Source: an uncultured bacterium (GTDB lineage Bacteria; Bacteroidota; Bacteroidia; Bacteroidales; Bacteroidaceae). Taken from it: a stretch of DNA of 64,000 nucleotides. Both the position numbers and the translations under genes were made by a program. The notes beneath the pieces are model-generated. The model was given only the letters and a program-made list of their open reading frames with translations, searched no databases and was not told the origin of the DNA. The first letter of the stretch is position 1. Each line of letters starts with the position of its first letter. Location of the stretch: positions 1 to 64,000 of the forward strand of contig CAJMSE010000015.1 in assembly GCA_905216025.1 (NCBI GenBank), in the 5' to 3' direction. Shown here in pieces: positions 1-8,528 of this stretch.

Positions 1-1
1 G

Positions 2-1453
2 GGCTTCGACTGTCCCGACGTGGAGTTCATCCAGATGGCGCGGCCTACGCTCTCGCTTGCGAAATATCTGCAGCAGGTCGGCCGCGGCCTGCGCAAGACG
101 GCGGGTAAGGAGACTTGCGTGCTGATAGACAACGTGGGGCTCTACCGTGTGTTCGGCCTGCCCACCGCGGCGTGGGACTGGGAGGCGATGTTCCGCGGAG
201 ACGAGGCGGGGAAAGGGCGGCCTGCCGCAGGAATGTATGAACAGGAGCAGGCGCTGGCTGCACAGGTGCAGGAAGGCAGGATGCAGACGGCACGGCCGGC
301 ACAGATACCTGAGCATGATGAGCCGGCAAGCGACTGCGACATGGAAGTCATCATCGCGCACGACCGGTTGCTGGATGAAATCGTGACGATGAAAGCCTCA
401 CGGCCTGCACAGACCGATGCCGGCGAACTGAAAGCATGGCAGGATGAGGCAAGCGGACTGTGGGGATTGCGGCGCGGGAGGAAGCACGTCACGGAAGCGC
501 TCTTCGCCGCCGTGCACGACATCAGGTACGGCATGGCCGCCGTCAGACTCAATGATACGGGCTGGGGCATCGTCAACGGAGACGGAGAAACGGTATGGAA
601 GAAAGACGGCTGCAAGTCGGTAAGGTTTCTGAGAGACAGGCTGCTGCACATCACGGCATATAATGACAAGGTGTATTACATGGACCTGTGCAGCTGGCGC
701 GTATACGACCGGCGGCCGAAAGTGAGAAGATACGGGAACGTGGAGCTGCTCGAGATAGACCACGTATACTACAGCCGCACGAAGACGGTATATGTCAACA
801 GTCAGGGTGCAGGCCGGCCGCTCATCCACCGGCTCAGGTTCTACCTGACGATATACGACGTCCAGGTGCCTGCCGCCGCCTGCCGAAATGACAACCTGCC
901 GGCAGAGCATCAGGCCGGATTCGCCTGCATCCTGGACGGAGACAGCGACAGCTACTACTGGATGTACTGCCGGCTGGCCGACGGCAGCATCGTCGTCACG
1001 GACAATGCCGGCAGATACTACTACGCGGCCGAGGGGAAACCGAAGGAATACATCGGCTGCCGCGACTCGGCGGAGGAGTGGGACCGGTGCCGCACTGCGA
1101 TAGAGCGCATGGCAAGGCATACGGAAGAGAGGTGGAGCGCCCGCGAGTCCGAACGCGCGGAAAAGCGGCGGCAGAGCCTCGCACGGGCTGACGAGGCGGT
1201 GCCGTTCCGTTCCGGCGTGAGATGGGGCCTGAGAGTGGGCAGCCGCGTCACCGTGCCTCCCATCTATAGGAGCGTCCGTCGGCCTGTGGGGAAGTATTGC
1301 GCGGTCGAGAAGAACTACAGTCAGTGGGGCGTGGTGGCATTAGACGGCACGGTGATGGTCGAGCCGAAATACTCCGACATAGAGATAAGCACGCACGGCA
1401 CGGTCACCGGAACGAAGGTCACCGGCAGCAAAGAAAGCGTGAAACTGCCATAG
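2..1453 (+). CDS. DEAD/DEAH-type helicase C-terminal part with WG repeats (5' end outside window)
   Basis: The reading frame is open from base 2, so the gene starts before the window; 483 codons are visible. The first 35 residues hold the end of a superfamily 2 helicase core: GFDCPDV (motif V region) and QQVGRGLR (motif VI with the arginine finger). After a linker the protein carries WG-repeat-like segments, one around residues 150-200 (WGLRRGRK, then GWGIVNGDGE) and another near the C-terminus (RWGLRVGSR, QWGVVALDG, VEPKYSDIEI). WG repeats are beta-rich modules usually linked to protein binding. The helicase part should unwind nucleic acid using ATP; its substrate and the role of the WG part are unknown. 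A palindrome begins on the stop codon. Confidence 0.85.
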   Translation, partial: GFDCPDVEFIQMARPTLSLAKYLQQVGRGLRKTAGKETCVLIDNVGLYRVFGLPTAAWDWEAMFRGDEAGKGRPAAGMYEQEQALAAQVQEGRMQTARPAQIPEHDEPASDCDMEVIIAHDRLLDEIVTMKASRPAQTDAGELKAWQDEASGLWGLRRGRKHVTEALFAAVHDIRYGMAAVRLNDTGWGIVNGDGETVWKKDGCKSVRFLRDRLLHITAYNDKVYYMDLCSWRVYDRRPKVRRYGNVELLEIDHVYYSRTKTVYVNSQGAGRPLIHRLRFYLTIYDVQVPAAACRNDNLPAEHQAGFACILDGDSDSYYWMYCRLADGSIVVTDNAGRYYYAAEGKPKEYIGCRDSAEEWDRCRTAIERMARHTEERWSARESERAEKRRQSLARADEAVPFRSGVRWGLRVGSRVTVPPIYRSVRRPVGKYCAVEKNYSQWGVVALDGTVMVEPKYSDIEISTHGTVTGTKVTGSKESVKLP

Positions 1454-1518
1454 TTTTAAGGATTTTTCATTATCTTTGTGCGCATTATACATAATCTGCG
1501 CACGCGCATCCTTAAAAC
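1453..1518. repeat. Nested palindrome at helicase stop codon
   Basis: An outer inverted repeat GTTTTAAGGAT (1453-1463) / ATCCTTAAAAC (1508-1518) encloses an inner one, GTGCGCA (1478-1484) / TGCGCAC (1497-1503). It may act as a terminator or be a small palindromic element; a TATCTTTG promoter-like box lies inside it at 1471-1478. The outer-membrane protein relic begins directly after it. Confidence 0.6.
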
Positions 1519-1848
1519 ACCGAAGACAAGGAGAAGACCGTAAAGGACATGTTCACCGCCACGCTGACAAACAGCAGCTACAGCCTCGGCAGCAGCCTCA
1601 ACCGTAACATACATATATATAATAATGTGTCGCGGTATCATGATTTCGCGTGGGGCGACTTCATGACGTTAGACCTCCACTGCTCTTACGACCGCTCGAA
1701 GCCGGCCGAGAGCTTCGACCTCACCCGCACCGACATGCTCCACCGCCTGACAAACGTGCGCTACGCCATCAACGCCCAGGGCCGCACCGAGACACGGTAT
1801 AACTGCATTCCGAGGTATGTCATGCTGACAGCGGGGTATAAGCTGTAA
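1516..1848 (+). pseudogene. Remnant: C-terminal end of an outer-membrane beta-barrel / TonB-dependent receptor
   Basis: The open frame starts after a stop at 1513 and encodes about 110 residues. Its composition and ending are those of the last strands of a Bacteroidota outer-membrane barrel: alternating aromatic and polar residues (NVSRYHDFAWGDFMTLDL, ETRYNCIPRYVMLTAGYKL with the typical terminal aromatic-rich strand). No plug domain, signal peptide or earlier strands are present upstream. The first ATG in frame is at 1549, but the frame reads plausibly from before it (TEDKEKTVKD), so this is a truncated gene rather than a new small one. The family call is inference from strand pattern; which receptor it came from cannot be told. 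Confidence 0.6.
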
Positions 1849-1851
1849 ACA

Positions 1852-1883
1852 TTTGCTTTTCTTCCACTTTCTTTGTACCTTTG
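1852..1883 (+). promoter_or_regulatory. Bacteroidota-type promoter for MATE gene
   Basis: TTTG at 1852-1855 and TACCTTTG at 1876-1883 are separated by 20 nt, matching the -33/-7 consensus of the phylum's primary sigma factor. It lies over the earlier TTG of the reading frame and so supports the ATG at 1914 as the start. Confidence 0.75.
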
Positions 1884-1913
1884 CACCCCGTAACAAGAAT
1901 ACGGAGACAGGCT

Positions 1914-3296
1914 ATGCTGAAGAAAAGCGATACAGACAGACTGCTGGCAAACATACGTGAGGGACGTGCCATGACGAGGGGCGAGAAGCTGCGGCTCATC
2001 GTCCAGATGAGTATTCCCTCGATGCTCGCCCAGCTGTCGTCGGTGCTCATGTTCTTCATAGATGCGGCCATGGTGGGCAGCCTCGGCGAGCGGCAGGCGG
2101 CCTCCATCGGGCTGGTGGAGTCTACCACGTGGCTCTTCGGCGGACTGCTCAGTGCGGCGTCGATGGGCTTTTCCGTGCAGGTGGCCCACTGCTTCGGCGC
2201 CGGCGACTTCAGCCGCGCCCGTCAGGTGCTGCGCCAGGGCATCATCTGCGGCCTGGCGTTCAGCTCGCTGCTCATGCTCACCGCCATCGCCATACACTCC
2301 CGCCTGCCCTTCTGGCTCGGCGGCGGCGCCGACATTGCCGGCGACTCGTCGATGTATTTCCTCATCTTCTCCTTCGCCCTGCCGCTGCTCCAGATGTCGA
2401 ACCTTTCGGGGAGCATGCTGAAGTGCAGCGGAAACATGCGCATCCCGAGCATGCTCAACGTGATGATGTGCGTGCTCGACGTCGTGTTCAACTATTTCTT
2501 CATCTTCGTTGCCGGCCTCGGCGTCATAGGTGCGGCCACAGGCACGCTGCTCGCAGTGGCCGTGACGGCGTCGGCAATGATGTATTTCATGATTTTCCGC
2601 TCCGGCGAGCTGTCGATAAAAGGCCGGCAGGGGTCGTTCCGTCCCACGGCGGAGTGCGTGCGTACGGCCCTGAAGATAGGTGCCCCGATGGGCTTGCAGC
2701 AGATTCTCATGGGCGGCGCGCAGGTGATGAGCACCGCCATCGTGGCCCCGCTTGGCAACATCTCAATCGCTGCAAACACGTTTGCCATCACCGTGGAGAG
2801 CATCTGCTACATGCCGGGCTACGGCATCGCCGAGGCCGCCACCACGCTCGTCGGGCAGGGCATCGGCGCCGGCCAGCGGCTGCTCACCCGCAGTTTCGCA
2901 CGCATGGCCGTGGCCTTGGGCATGGCGGTGATGACGGGAATGGGCGTGCTGATGTTTGTCTTCGCGCCCGAACTGATGTCCGTGATGACTCCCGTGGCCG
3001 ACATACGCGCCCTCGGCACCGCCGCACTGCGCATCGAGGCCTTTGCCGAACCGATGTTCGCGGCCGCCATCGTCTGCTACGGCGTGTTCGTCGGAGCCGG
3101 CGACACGCTCAAGCCCGCCATGATGAACCTTGCCAGCATGTGGGCCGTGCGCCTCTCGGCAGCGGCACTTCTCGCACCCCATTACGGCCTGCGGGGCGTG
3201 TGGACGGCCATGGCCGTGGAGCTGTCGTTCCGCGGCACGATATTCCTTGCCCGCCTGTTCCACGGCGGATGGATGAAAGCAATTGCGAAACCGTAA
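1914..3296 (+). CDS. MATE family efflux transporter
   Basis: A 460-residue integral membrane protein with about 12 hydrophobic segments arranged as two related halves, as in MATE (multidrug and toxic compound extrusion) Na+ or H+ antiporters. The opening (RGEKLRLIVQMSIPSMLAQL, then MVGSLGE) is the usual first helix of bacterial members, and length is normal for the family. It probably exports cationic drugs or metabolites across the inner membrane; the substrate cannot be read from sequence. The start at 1914 is chosen because the upstream TTG lies in the promoter. It is a single-gene unit, convergent with rsmA. Confidence 0.9.
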   Translation: MLKKSDTDRLLANIREGRAMTRGEKLRLIVQMSIPSMLAQLSSVLMFFIDAAMVGSLGERQAASIGLVESTTWLFGGLLSAASMGFSVQVAHCFGAGDFSRARQVLRQGIICGLAFSSLLMLTAIAIHSRLPFWLGGGADIAGDSSMYFLIFSFALPLLQMSNLSGSMLKCSGNMRIPSMLNVMMCVLDVVFNYFFIFVAGLGVIGAATGTLLAVAVTASAMMYFMIFRSGELSIKGRQGSFRPTAECVRTALKIGAPMGLQQILMGGAQVMSTAIVAPLGNISIAANTFAITVESICYMPGYGIAEAATTLVGQGIGAGQRLLTRSFARMAVALGMAVMTGMGVLMFVFAPELMSVMTPVADIRALGTAALRIEAFAEPMFAAAIVCYGVFVGAGDTLKPAMMNLASMWAVRLSAAALLAPHYGLRGVWTAMAVELSFRGTIFLARLFHGGWMKAIAKP

Positions 3297-3343
3297 TCCT
3301 GATGAGATAACAAGCCTGCCTCAACAATCACATCATATAGTAT

Positions 3344-3433
3344 AAACGCGAAGTCCGCAAAGACGCAAAGCCTTGTTCCGATGTATCAAACGATACGAAA
3401 CAATGTCCTTGCGTCTTTGCGGACTTCGCGTTT
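3344..3433. repeat. Long perfect palindrome between convergent genes
   Basis: Arms of 25 nt (3344-3368 and 3409-3433) are exact reverse complements, starting AAACGCGAAGTCCGC. Inside, TTGTT/AACAA and GTATC/GATAC extend the stem with bulges to a tip near 3388-3391. It lies between the convergent MATE and rsmA stops and could terminate both, but the arm length exceeds an ordinary terminator and suggests a mobile palindromic element. Confidence 0.8.
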
Positions 3434-3443
3434 CCTATATATT

Positions 3444-4244
3444 CTAAGCCTGCTGCGGCAGTTCGGCGGCCACCATGTTCGCCAGCTCAACAAACTCGCT
3501 GACGGTGAGCTGCTCGGGGCGGCGGGTCATGATGTCCTGCTGGAAGAATCCCTCCGACACGGCACCCTGCGGGAAAATCTGGCGCAGGCTGACGCGCAGC
3601 ATCTTGCGGCGCTGGTTGAACACGGTCTTCACCACGCGCTTGAAGAGGCGCTCGTCGCAGCCGAGGTCGGTCGTGGCGTTGCGCGTCATGCGTATCACGG
3701 CACTCTTGACCTTGGGCGGCGGGTTGAACACGCCCTCGTCTACGGTGAACAGATACTCCACGTCGTACCACGCCTGGATGAGCACGCTCAGTATGCCGTA
3801 GGCCTTGCAGCCCGGCTCCGAGGCCATGCGCAGCGCCACCTCGCGCTGTATCATGCCCGTGCAGCAGGGTATAAGGTCCTTGTTGTCGAGCATCTTGAAG
3901 AAGATTTGGGACGATATGTCGTAGGGATAGTTGCCGGTGAGGACAAACGGACGTCCGCCGAACAGGGCGGCGAGGTCCATCCGGAGGAAGTCCTCACCTA
4001 TTATGTTATCCCTCAGCCGCGGGAAGTTCTCGTGCAGATAGTCCACCGACTCGGTGTCTATCTCCACCACGCGCAGCTCTCTCGGCTTCTCCGTGAGATA
4101 CTGCGTGAGCACTCCCATGCCCGGTCCCACCTCGAGAACGGGTATGTCCGGGCATGCGTCCACGGTGTCGGCGATGCGCTTTGCGATGTTCAGGTCGGTC
4201 AGGAAGTGCTGGCCGAGGTTCTTCTTAGGTCTTACTTGCTTCAT
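3444..4244 (-). CDS. rsmA: 16S rRNA (adenine1518/1519-N6)-dimethyltransferase
   Basis: A 266-residue protein with the signature opening KKNLGQHFL and the S-adenosylmethionine motif LEVGPGMG. NYPYDIS is the variant of the NLPY catalytic motif IV common in this phylum. The enzyme (KsgA) dimethylates two adjacent adenines at the 3' end of 16S rRNA during 30S maturation, in the cytoplasm. Length is normal. A TACCTTTG -7 box is present on the minus strand (CAAAGGTA at 4255-4262), about 10 nt above the start codon, so the leader is very short. Transcribed alone. Confidence 0.96.
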   Translation of the reverse strand: MKQVRPKKNLGQHFLTDLNIAKRIADTVDACPDIPVLEVGPGMGVLTQYLTEKPRELRVVEIDTESVDYLHENFPRLRDNIIGEDFLRMDLAALFGGRPFVLTGNYPYDISSQIFFKMLDNKDLIPCCTGMIQREVALRMASEPGCKAYGILSVLIQAWYDVEYLFTVDEGVFNPPPKVKSAVIRMTRNATTDLGCDERLFKRVVKTVFNQRRKMLRVSLRQIFPQGAVSEGFFQQDIMTRRPEQLTVSEFVELANMVAAELPQQA

Positions 4245-4348
4245 AATTCGACGGCAAAGGTAATGCTTAATTTCCGAATCGGGCGGCTGTCAGGAGTTAA
4301 AGGGAGTTAAGGAGCGGCACCGGCGTGCCGTCTTTAGCGCCTTTTTTC

Positions 4349-4379
4349 TTTGTATTCCGGCTAAAATAGTGTATTTTTG
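4349..4379 (+). promoter_or_regulatory. Bacteroidota-type promoter for the flippase-like gene
   Basis: TTTG at 4349-4352 and TATTTTTG at 4372-4379 with a 19-nt spacer. The start codon follows at 4388, implying a very short leader. Confidence 0.75.
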
Positions 4380-4387
4380 CAGATGAT

Positions 4388-5434
4388 ATGGAAATCAGGA
4401 AGATAACGAACGCCACCGTAAAGATACTGTTGCCGCTGATTCTCGGCGGCGCCATACTCTACTGGATGTACCGCGGATTCGACTTCAAAGCCATGGGCGA
4501 CTTCATGCTCCACCGCATGGACTGGACGTGGATGCTGCTGTCTTTCCCCTTCGGGGTGCTGGCACAGGCGTTCCGCGGGTGGCGGTGGCGGCAGACCCTC
4601 GAACCCCTCGGCGAGCGTCCGCGTGCCGGCACGTGCGTCAACTCGGTGTTCCTGTCATACGCCGCGAGCCTGATAGTGCCCCGCGTGGGCGAGTTCACCC
4701 GCTGCGGGGTGCTCAAGAGATACGACGGAGTGTCGTTTGCAAAGGCCCTCGGCACGGTGGTCACCGAGCGTGCGATAGACTCGCTCGTGGTAATGGCCGT
4801 CTGCGGACTGACGCTGCTCTTCCAGCTGCACGTGTTCAACACGTTCTTCGACCGCACCGGAACGAGCATCGACACAATACTCAGCGGCTTCTCGGCTGCC
4901 GGCTATGCCGTGACGGCCGTGTGCGGACTGGCCGCGCTGTGGCTGCTGCACGTGCTGCTTAAGAAGCTCTCCATATATAATAAGGTGAAGACGACGCTCG
5001 GCAGTATATGGCAGGGCGTGCTGTCGCTGAAAGACGTGCGCAACGTGCCGCTGTTCGCACTGCTCACCGCAGGCATCTGGGTGAGCTATTTCCTGCACTA
5101 TTACCTGACGTTCTTCTGCTTCAGCTTCACCGAAGACCTCGGCATGGCCTGCGCCTTGGTGACGTTCGTCGTGGGCAGCATCGCCGTGATAGTGCCCACC
5201 CCCAACGGTGCCGGTCCGTGGCACTTCGCCGTCAAGACTATGCTCATCCTCTACGGCGTGGCAGAATCGGACGCACTCTACTTCGTGCTAATCGTGCACA
5301 CGGTGCAGACGATGCTCGTCATCCTGCTCGGCGTGTGGGCGTGGGGCGCACTCTCGTTCACCCGCTGCGCCGTGAAGGAAGCGCTGCCGGAGGGCGGAGC
5401 CTCAGCGGCTGGAAACCCGAAAGAACATTTCTAA
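4388..5434 (+). CDS. Lysylphosphatidylglycerol synthase-type TM / flippase-like domain protein (YbhN family)
   Basis: A 348-residue polytopic inner-membrane protein with about eight hydrophobic segments. The region around residues 60-125 (FRGWRWRQTLEPLG, SLIVPRVGEFTRCGVL, TERAIDS) carries the conserved arginines and the RxGE and ER motifs of the UPF0104/YbhN family, which resembles the membrane half of MprF. Family members without the lysyltransferase half are thought to move lipids or lipid-linked molecules; the substrate here is unknown. pepD follows after 12 nt, so the two are probably co-transcribed from the promoter at 4349. Confidence 0.85.
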   Translation: MEIRKITNATVKILLPLILGGAILYWMYRGFDFKAMGDFMLHRMDWTWMLLSFPFGVLAQAFRGWRWRQTLEPLGERPRAGTCVNSVFLSYAASLIVPRVGEFTRCGVLKRYDGVSFAKALGTVVTERAIDSLVVMAVCGLTLLFQLHVFNTFFDRTGTSIDTILSGFSAAGYAVTAVCGLAALWLLHVLLKKLSIYNKVKTTLGSIWQGVLSLKDVRNVPLFALLTAGIWVSYFLHYYLTFFCFSFTEDLGMACALVTFVVGSIAVIVPTPNGAGPWHFAVKTMLILYGVAESDALYFVLIVHTVQTMLVILLGVWAWGALSFTRCAVKEALPEGGASAAGNPKEHF

Positions 5435-5446
5435 AACAATACTATT

Positions 5447-6907
5447 ATGACAACAGAAATCAAGAACCTCAACCCTGAGTGCATCTGGCGCAACTTCCAC
5501 GCGCTGACGCAGGTGCCGCGTCCTTCGGGACATTTAGATAAAGTGCAGCAGTTCCTGCTCGACTTCGCCGCCAAGGCCGGAGTGGAGGCATTCAAGGATG
5601 CTGCCGGAAACATCGTGATGCGCAAGCCCGCGACGGCCGGAATGGAAGGCCGGAAAGGCATCATCATGCAGGCGCACATGGACATGGTGCCCCAAAAAGC
5701 ACCCGACAGCAAGCATAACTTCGAGACCGACCCCATCGAGACATACATCGAAGACGGCTGGGTGAAAGCCAAAGGCACCACATTAGGTGCCGACAACGGA
5801 CTGGGCGTGGCCGCGATACTGGCCGTCATGGAAGACAAGACCCTGAAGCACGGCCCGGTAGAGGCGCTCATCACCGCCGACGAGGAGACCGGAATGTACG
5901 GCGCCAACGACCTGCCGGAGGGCGAGCTGCAGGGCGACATACTGCTCAACCTCGACTCGGAGACATGGGGCAAGTTCGTCATCGGAAGTGCCGGCGGCAT
6001 CGACGTGAACGCCACGCTCGACTATAAGGAGGCCGACACCGACCCGGAAGACGCTGCCGTGCGCGTGACGCTGCAGGGACTCAAGGGCGGACACTCGGGT
6101 CTTGAGATACACGAGGGCCGCGGAAACGCCAACAAACTGATGGTGCGCTTCGTGCGCGAGGCCATCGCCGGGTGCGAGGCACGCCTCGCCACATGGCACG
6201 GCGGCAACATGCGCAACGCCATCCCGTTCAAGGCTGAGGTGGTGCTGACGCTGCCGAAGGAGAACGTCGCAGCGCTGAAAGAGCTCGTTGCAGAGTGGGA
6301 AAGCGACTTCATCGACGAATACAAGGGCATCGAGAGCGGCATCACGTTCCGCGCCGAAGACACCGATACGCCGGAGACCGAAGTGCCGGAGGAGATACAG
6401 GACAACCTCGTCAACGCCATCTACGCATGCCACGACGGCGTGATACGCATGATACCGTCATACCCCGACGTGGTAGAGACATCGAGCAACCTCGCCATCA
6501 TCGACATCGAGGGCGGCCACGCCGCCATCAAGCTTCTGCCACGCAGCTCACGCGAAGACATGAAGGAGTATGTCACGACGATGATAGAGAGCTGCCTCAG
6601 CATGGCCGGCATGAAGGTAGAGACATCGGGCAGCTACTGCGGATGGGACCCCAACCCGCAGAGCGAGATTCTCAACCTGCTGCTGCGCATATATAAGGAG
6701 CTCAACGGAGAGGACGGCATCGTACAGGTAGACCATGCCGGACTGGAGTGCTCGATAATCCTCGGCAAGTATCCGCACCTCGACGTGGTGTCTCTCGGCC
6801 CGACGATGCGCTCACCGCACACCACGAGCGAGCGCGCATTCATCGAGACAGTGGAGCCGTTCTGGACTCTGCTGAAGAAGACTCTCGAGGAAGTGCCGGC
6901 GAAATAA
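5447..6907 (+). CDS. pepD: Aminoacyl-histidine dipeptidase (M20 family)
   Basis: A 486-residue cytosolic metallopeptidase. Zinc-site motifs of the M20 family are visible: QAHMDMVP, then ADNGLG with the bridging aspartate, and DEETG with the catalytic glutamate; DEETGMYGA is typical of PepD. The later region GGHSGLEIHEGRGNANK matches the family's dimerisation domain. The enzyme cleaves Xaa-His dipeptides such as carnosine-like substrates. Length is as expected (about 485). It is the second gene after the flippase-like gene and is followed by a strong terminator. Confidence 0.94.
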   Translation: MTTEIKNLNPECIWRNFHALTQVPRPSGHLDKVQQFLLDFAAKAGVEAFKDAAGNIVMRKPATAGMEGRKGIIMQAHMDMVPQKAPDSKHNFETDPIETYIEDGWVKAKGTTLGADNGLGVAAILAVMEDKTLKHGPVEALITADEETGMYGANDLPEGELQGDILLNLDSETWGKFVIGSAGGIDVNATLDYKEADTDPEDAAVRVTLQGLKGGHSGLEIHEGRGNANKLMVRFVREAIAGCEARLATWHGGNMRNAIPFKAEVVLTLPKENVAALKELVAEWESDFIDEYKGIESGITFRAEDTDTPETEVPEEIQDNLVNAIYACHDGVIRMIPSYPDVVETSSNLAIIDIEGGHAAIKLLPRSSREDMKEYVTTMIESCLSMAGMKVETSGSYCGWDPNPQSEILNLLLRIYKELNGEDGIVQVDHAGLECSIILGKYPHLDVVSLGPTMRSPHTTSERAFIETVEPFWTLLKKTLEEVPAK

Positions 6908-6927
6908 GCGCCCCGCGAAGACATAAG

Positions 6928-6980
6928 ACCGCCCCGACACGCAATCCTGACGGATGCCGTGCCGGGGCGGTTTCTTTCTT
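6928..6980 (+). terminator. Intrinsic terminator after pepD
   Basis: ACCGCCCCG (6928-6936) pairs exactly with CGGGGCGGT (6963-6971), followed by TTCTTTCTT. It also separates the convergent operon at 6997. Confidence 0.85.
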
Positions 6981-6996
6981 GCCGGATGCCGGCGGC

Positions 6997-7407
6997 CTAT
7001 CCCTTACGGATGATATTCACCTTCGCTCCCTTCGCTTCGAGAATGGTCTTGAAGTCGTCGGCAGCCTCGTTGTCGAGTCCGCATATCGCTATGGACGGAG
7101 TGTTGTTTATCACCTTCTTCGCCAGCGAAGAGTCGTAGCCTGTGATGTGCAGCATCTGCTCATACAGCACATCGGGCGTGGCACCCGCGTCGGCAATCTC
7201 TATGCTGTAAGGCCCTTCCTTGAAGTCGGGCACCGACTTGCCCCTGAACTTCATGATCAGCTTGAACAGGAACTTCAGGACATAGTAAGCAACGATAAGT
7301 CCGGAACATACCACCAGGATGGTAATACCCAACGCTCTTGCGGGTGTGGCTCCCAAGCCGAAGCCCGAGAGGCAGAAACGCACGAAACCATTGTCTGTTA
7401 AACTCAT
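6997..7407 (-). CDS. Membrane-anchored protein with ribosomal L7/L12-like C-terminal domain
   Basis: A 136-residue protein. Residues about 22-52 form one membrane helix followed by a basic stretch (KFLFKLIMKFRGK), which would place the C-terminal part in the cytoplasm. Residues about 66-134 read like the C-terminal domain of ribosomal protein L7/L12: a strand (YSIEIADAG), a helix with LYEQMLHITGYDSSLAKKVI, NTPSIAICGL, then AADDFKTILEAKGAKVNI. The two-helix arrangement and the closing AKGAKVNI pattern correspond to L12's EEAGAEVEV. In L7/L12 this domain recruits translation factors; here the function is unknown. It lies 35 nt after the 7443-8528 gene and is probably translated from the same mRNA. 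Confidence 0.7.
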   Translation of the reverse strand: MSLTDNGFVRFCLSGFGLGATPARALGITILVVCSGLIVAYYVLKFLFKLIMKFRGKSVPDFKEGPYSIEIADAGATPDVLYEQMLHITGYDSSLAKKVINNTPSIAICGLDNEAADDFKTILEAKGAKVNIIRKG

Positions 7408-7442
7408 AATCTTTTATTTTTTTATTGTTAGTAATTGGTCTG

Positions 7443-8528
7443 TCACCATCTTTCCTCGTACACGCGGCCGTCACTTCCGACAAAGCGCCTTCCCCTCATG
7501 CAAACCGACAGTATCAGTATCATGGCCGCAACCATTATCACCTGGATGATGAGGCGGAAGAGAACGATAATCACCGCAAAGCCCGCAACCACGCACCCCA
7601 CGATGTATACCAGGGTGAACGCACTGATGAGGGAGCCCTTACGCTTGCCCATCATCTTGATGTTGCGGTATATGGTGAGCGCCACGCCGCTGACGAGGGT
7701 TATCAGGAAGAGTATCAGGCCCACCGTCTCAGACGTGTGTCCCTTCCATCCGCAGATGCCGAAGGCCACGATATAGTATACCAGCATCACAGGAATGCAC
7801 CCTCCTATGCCGAGCATCGCCGGCCATACGCTGATGTGCTTGTCGCTGTATTCGGGTTCATCGGCAAACAGCACGCCCTCGTAGAGCTTGATGCTGAACA
7901 CCTGCAAGGCCACGACGGCGCCGAAAGGTATCACCCGGAGTAATGACCCGAAGAAACCGTAGCGGTCGTAATCGCACCACCAGAAAGCGTTTGAGCCGAG
8001 AAAATAGTAGGCCGCCAGCTCGAGAAGCACCACCCCGAGCATGGCAGCGGGAATGAGCGTGAGCGCAAAGAGGCGAAACTGACGCGACTCGGAGAACGAC
8101 CTCGCAAGGAAATACATCGCCACCACGAGGAGCAGCAGTCCCACGACAATCCACGACGGGGTCATCGTGGCAAAGAAATGGCCGGCCGCCGAGTGCCTGC
8201 GCTGCAGCTCGTCGCTCAGCGGATTGACCATGCCGTCGGGATTCTCGTCGCTGAAGCGGAGCTCGCTCTTGCTTATACGGTACATGCGGCCGTCGCGGTT
8301 GAACACCACGTAGTGCATGGCCGCGCTCACTCCGCAGCAGTCTACCGTGTCGCCGCTGCGCAAAACAATCCCCGCCTTGTCGAAATCGGCATGCCACGCA
8401 GTGTCCTTCAGCACCACGGCATCACACTTCACCGAGTCGGCGAACAGCGGGTCGACATCATACTTCTGTGCCATGGCAACGGCAGCAGACATCAGAATAA
8501 AGGAAAATAGAAATAAAATACGTCTCAT
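7443..8528 (-). CDS. Multi-pass membrane protein of unknown function with signal peptide
   Basis: 361 residues. The N-terminus is a signal peptide (MRRILFLFSFILMSAAVAMA) followed by about 100 residues of predicted periplasmic domain containing VLRSGDTVDCCGV and RDGRMYRISKSEL, reminiscent of an SH3-like or beta-rich fold. From about residue 122 there are six or seven hydrophobic segments, and the tail is short and basic. I do not recognise the family. It heads a two-gene operon with the L7/L12-like protein. A minus-strand TAAATTTG -7 box (CAAATTTA at 8584-8591) lies about 60 nt above the start. Confidence 0.75.
   Translation of the reverse strand: MRRILFLFSFILMSAAVAMAQKYDVDPLFADSVKCDAVVLKDTAWHADFDKAGIVLRSGDTVDCCGVSAAMHYVVFNRDGRMYRISKSELRFSDENPDGMVNPLSDELQRRHSAAGHFFATMTPSWIVVGLLLLVVAMYFLARSFSESRQFRLFALTLIPAAMLGVVLLELAAYYFLGSNAFWWCDYDRYGFFGSLLRVIPFGAVVALQVFSIKLYEGVLFADEPEYSDKHISVWPAMLGIGGCIPVMLVYYIVAFGICGWKGHTSETVGLILFLITLVSGVALTIYRNIKMMGKRKGSLISAFTLVYIVGCVVAGFAVIIVLFRLIIQVIMVAAMILILSVCMRGRRFVGSDGRVYEERW

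Noticed and set aside
3381..4310. Plus-strand frame of 309 codons over rsmA
   Set aside because: It starts in the palindrome and mirrors rsmA; rsmA has a complete set of motifs.
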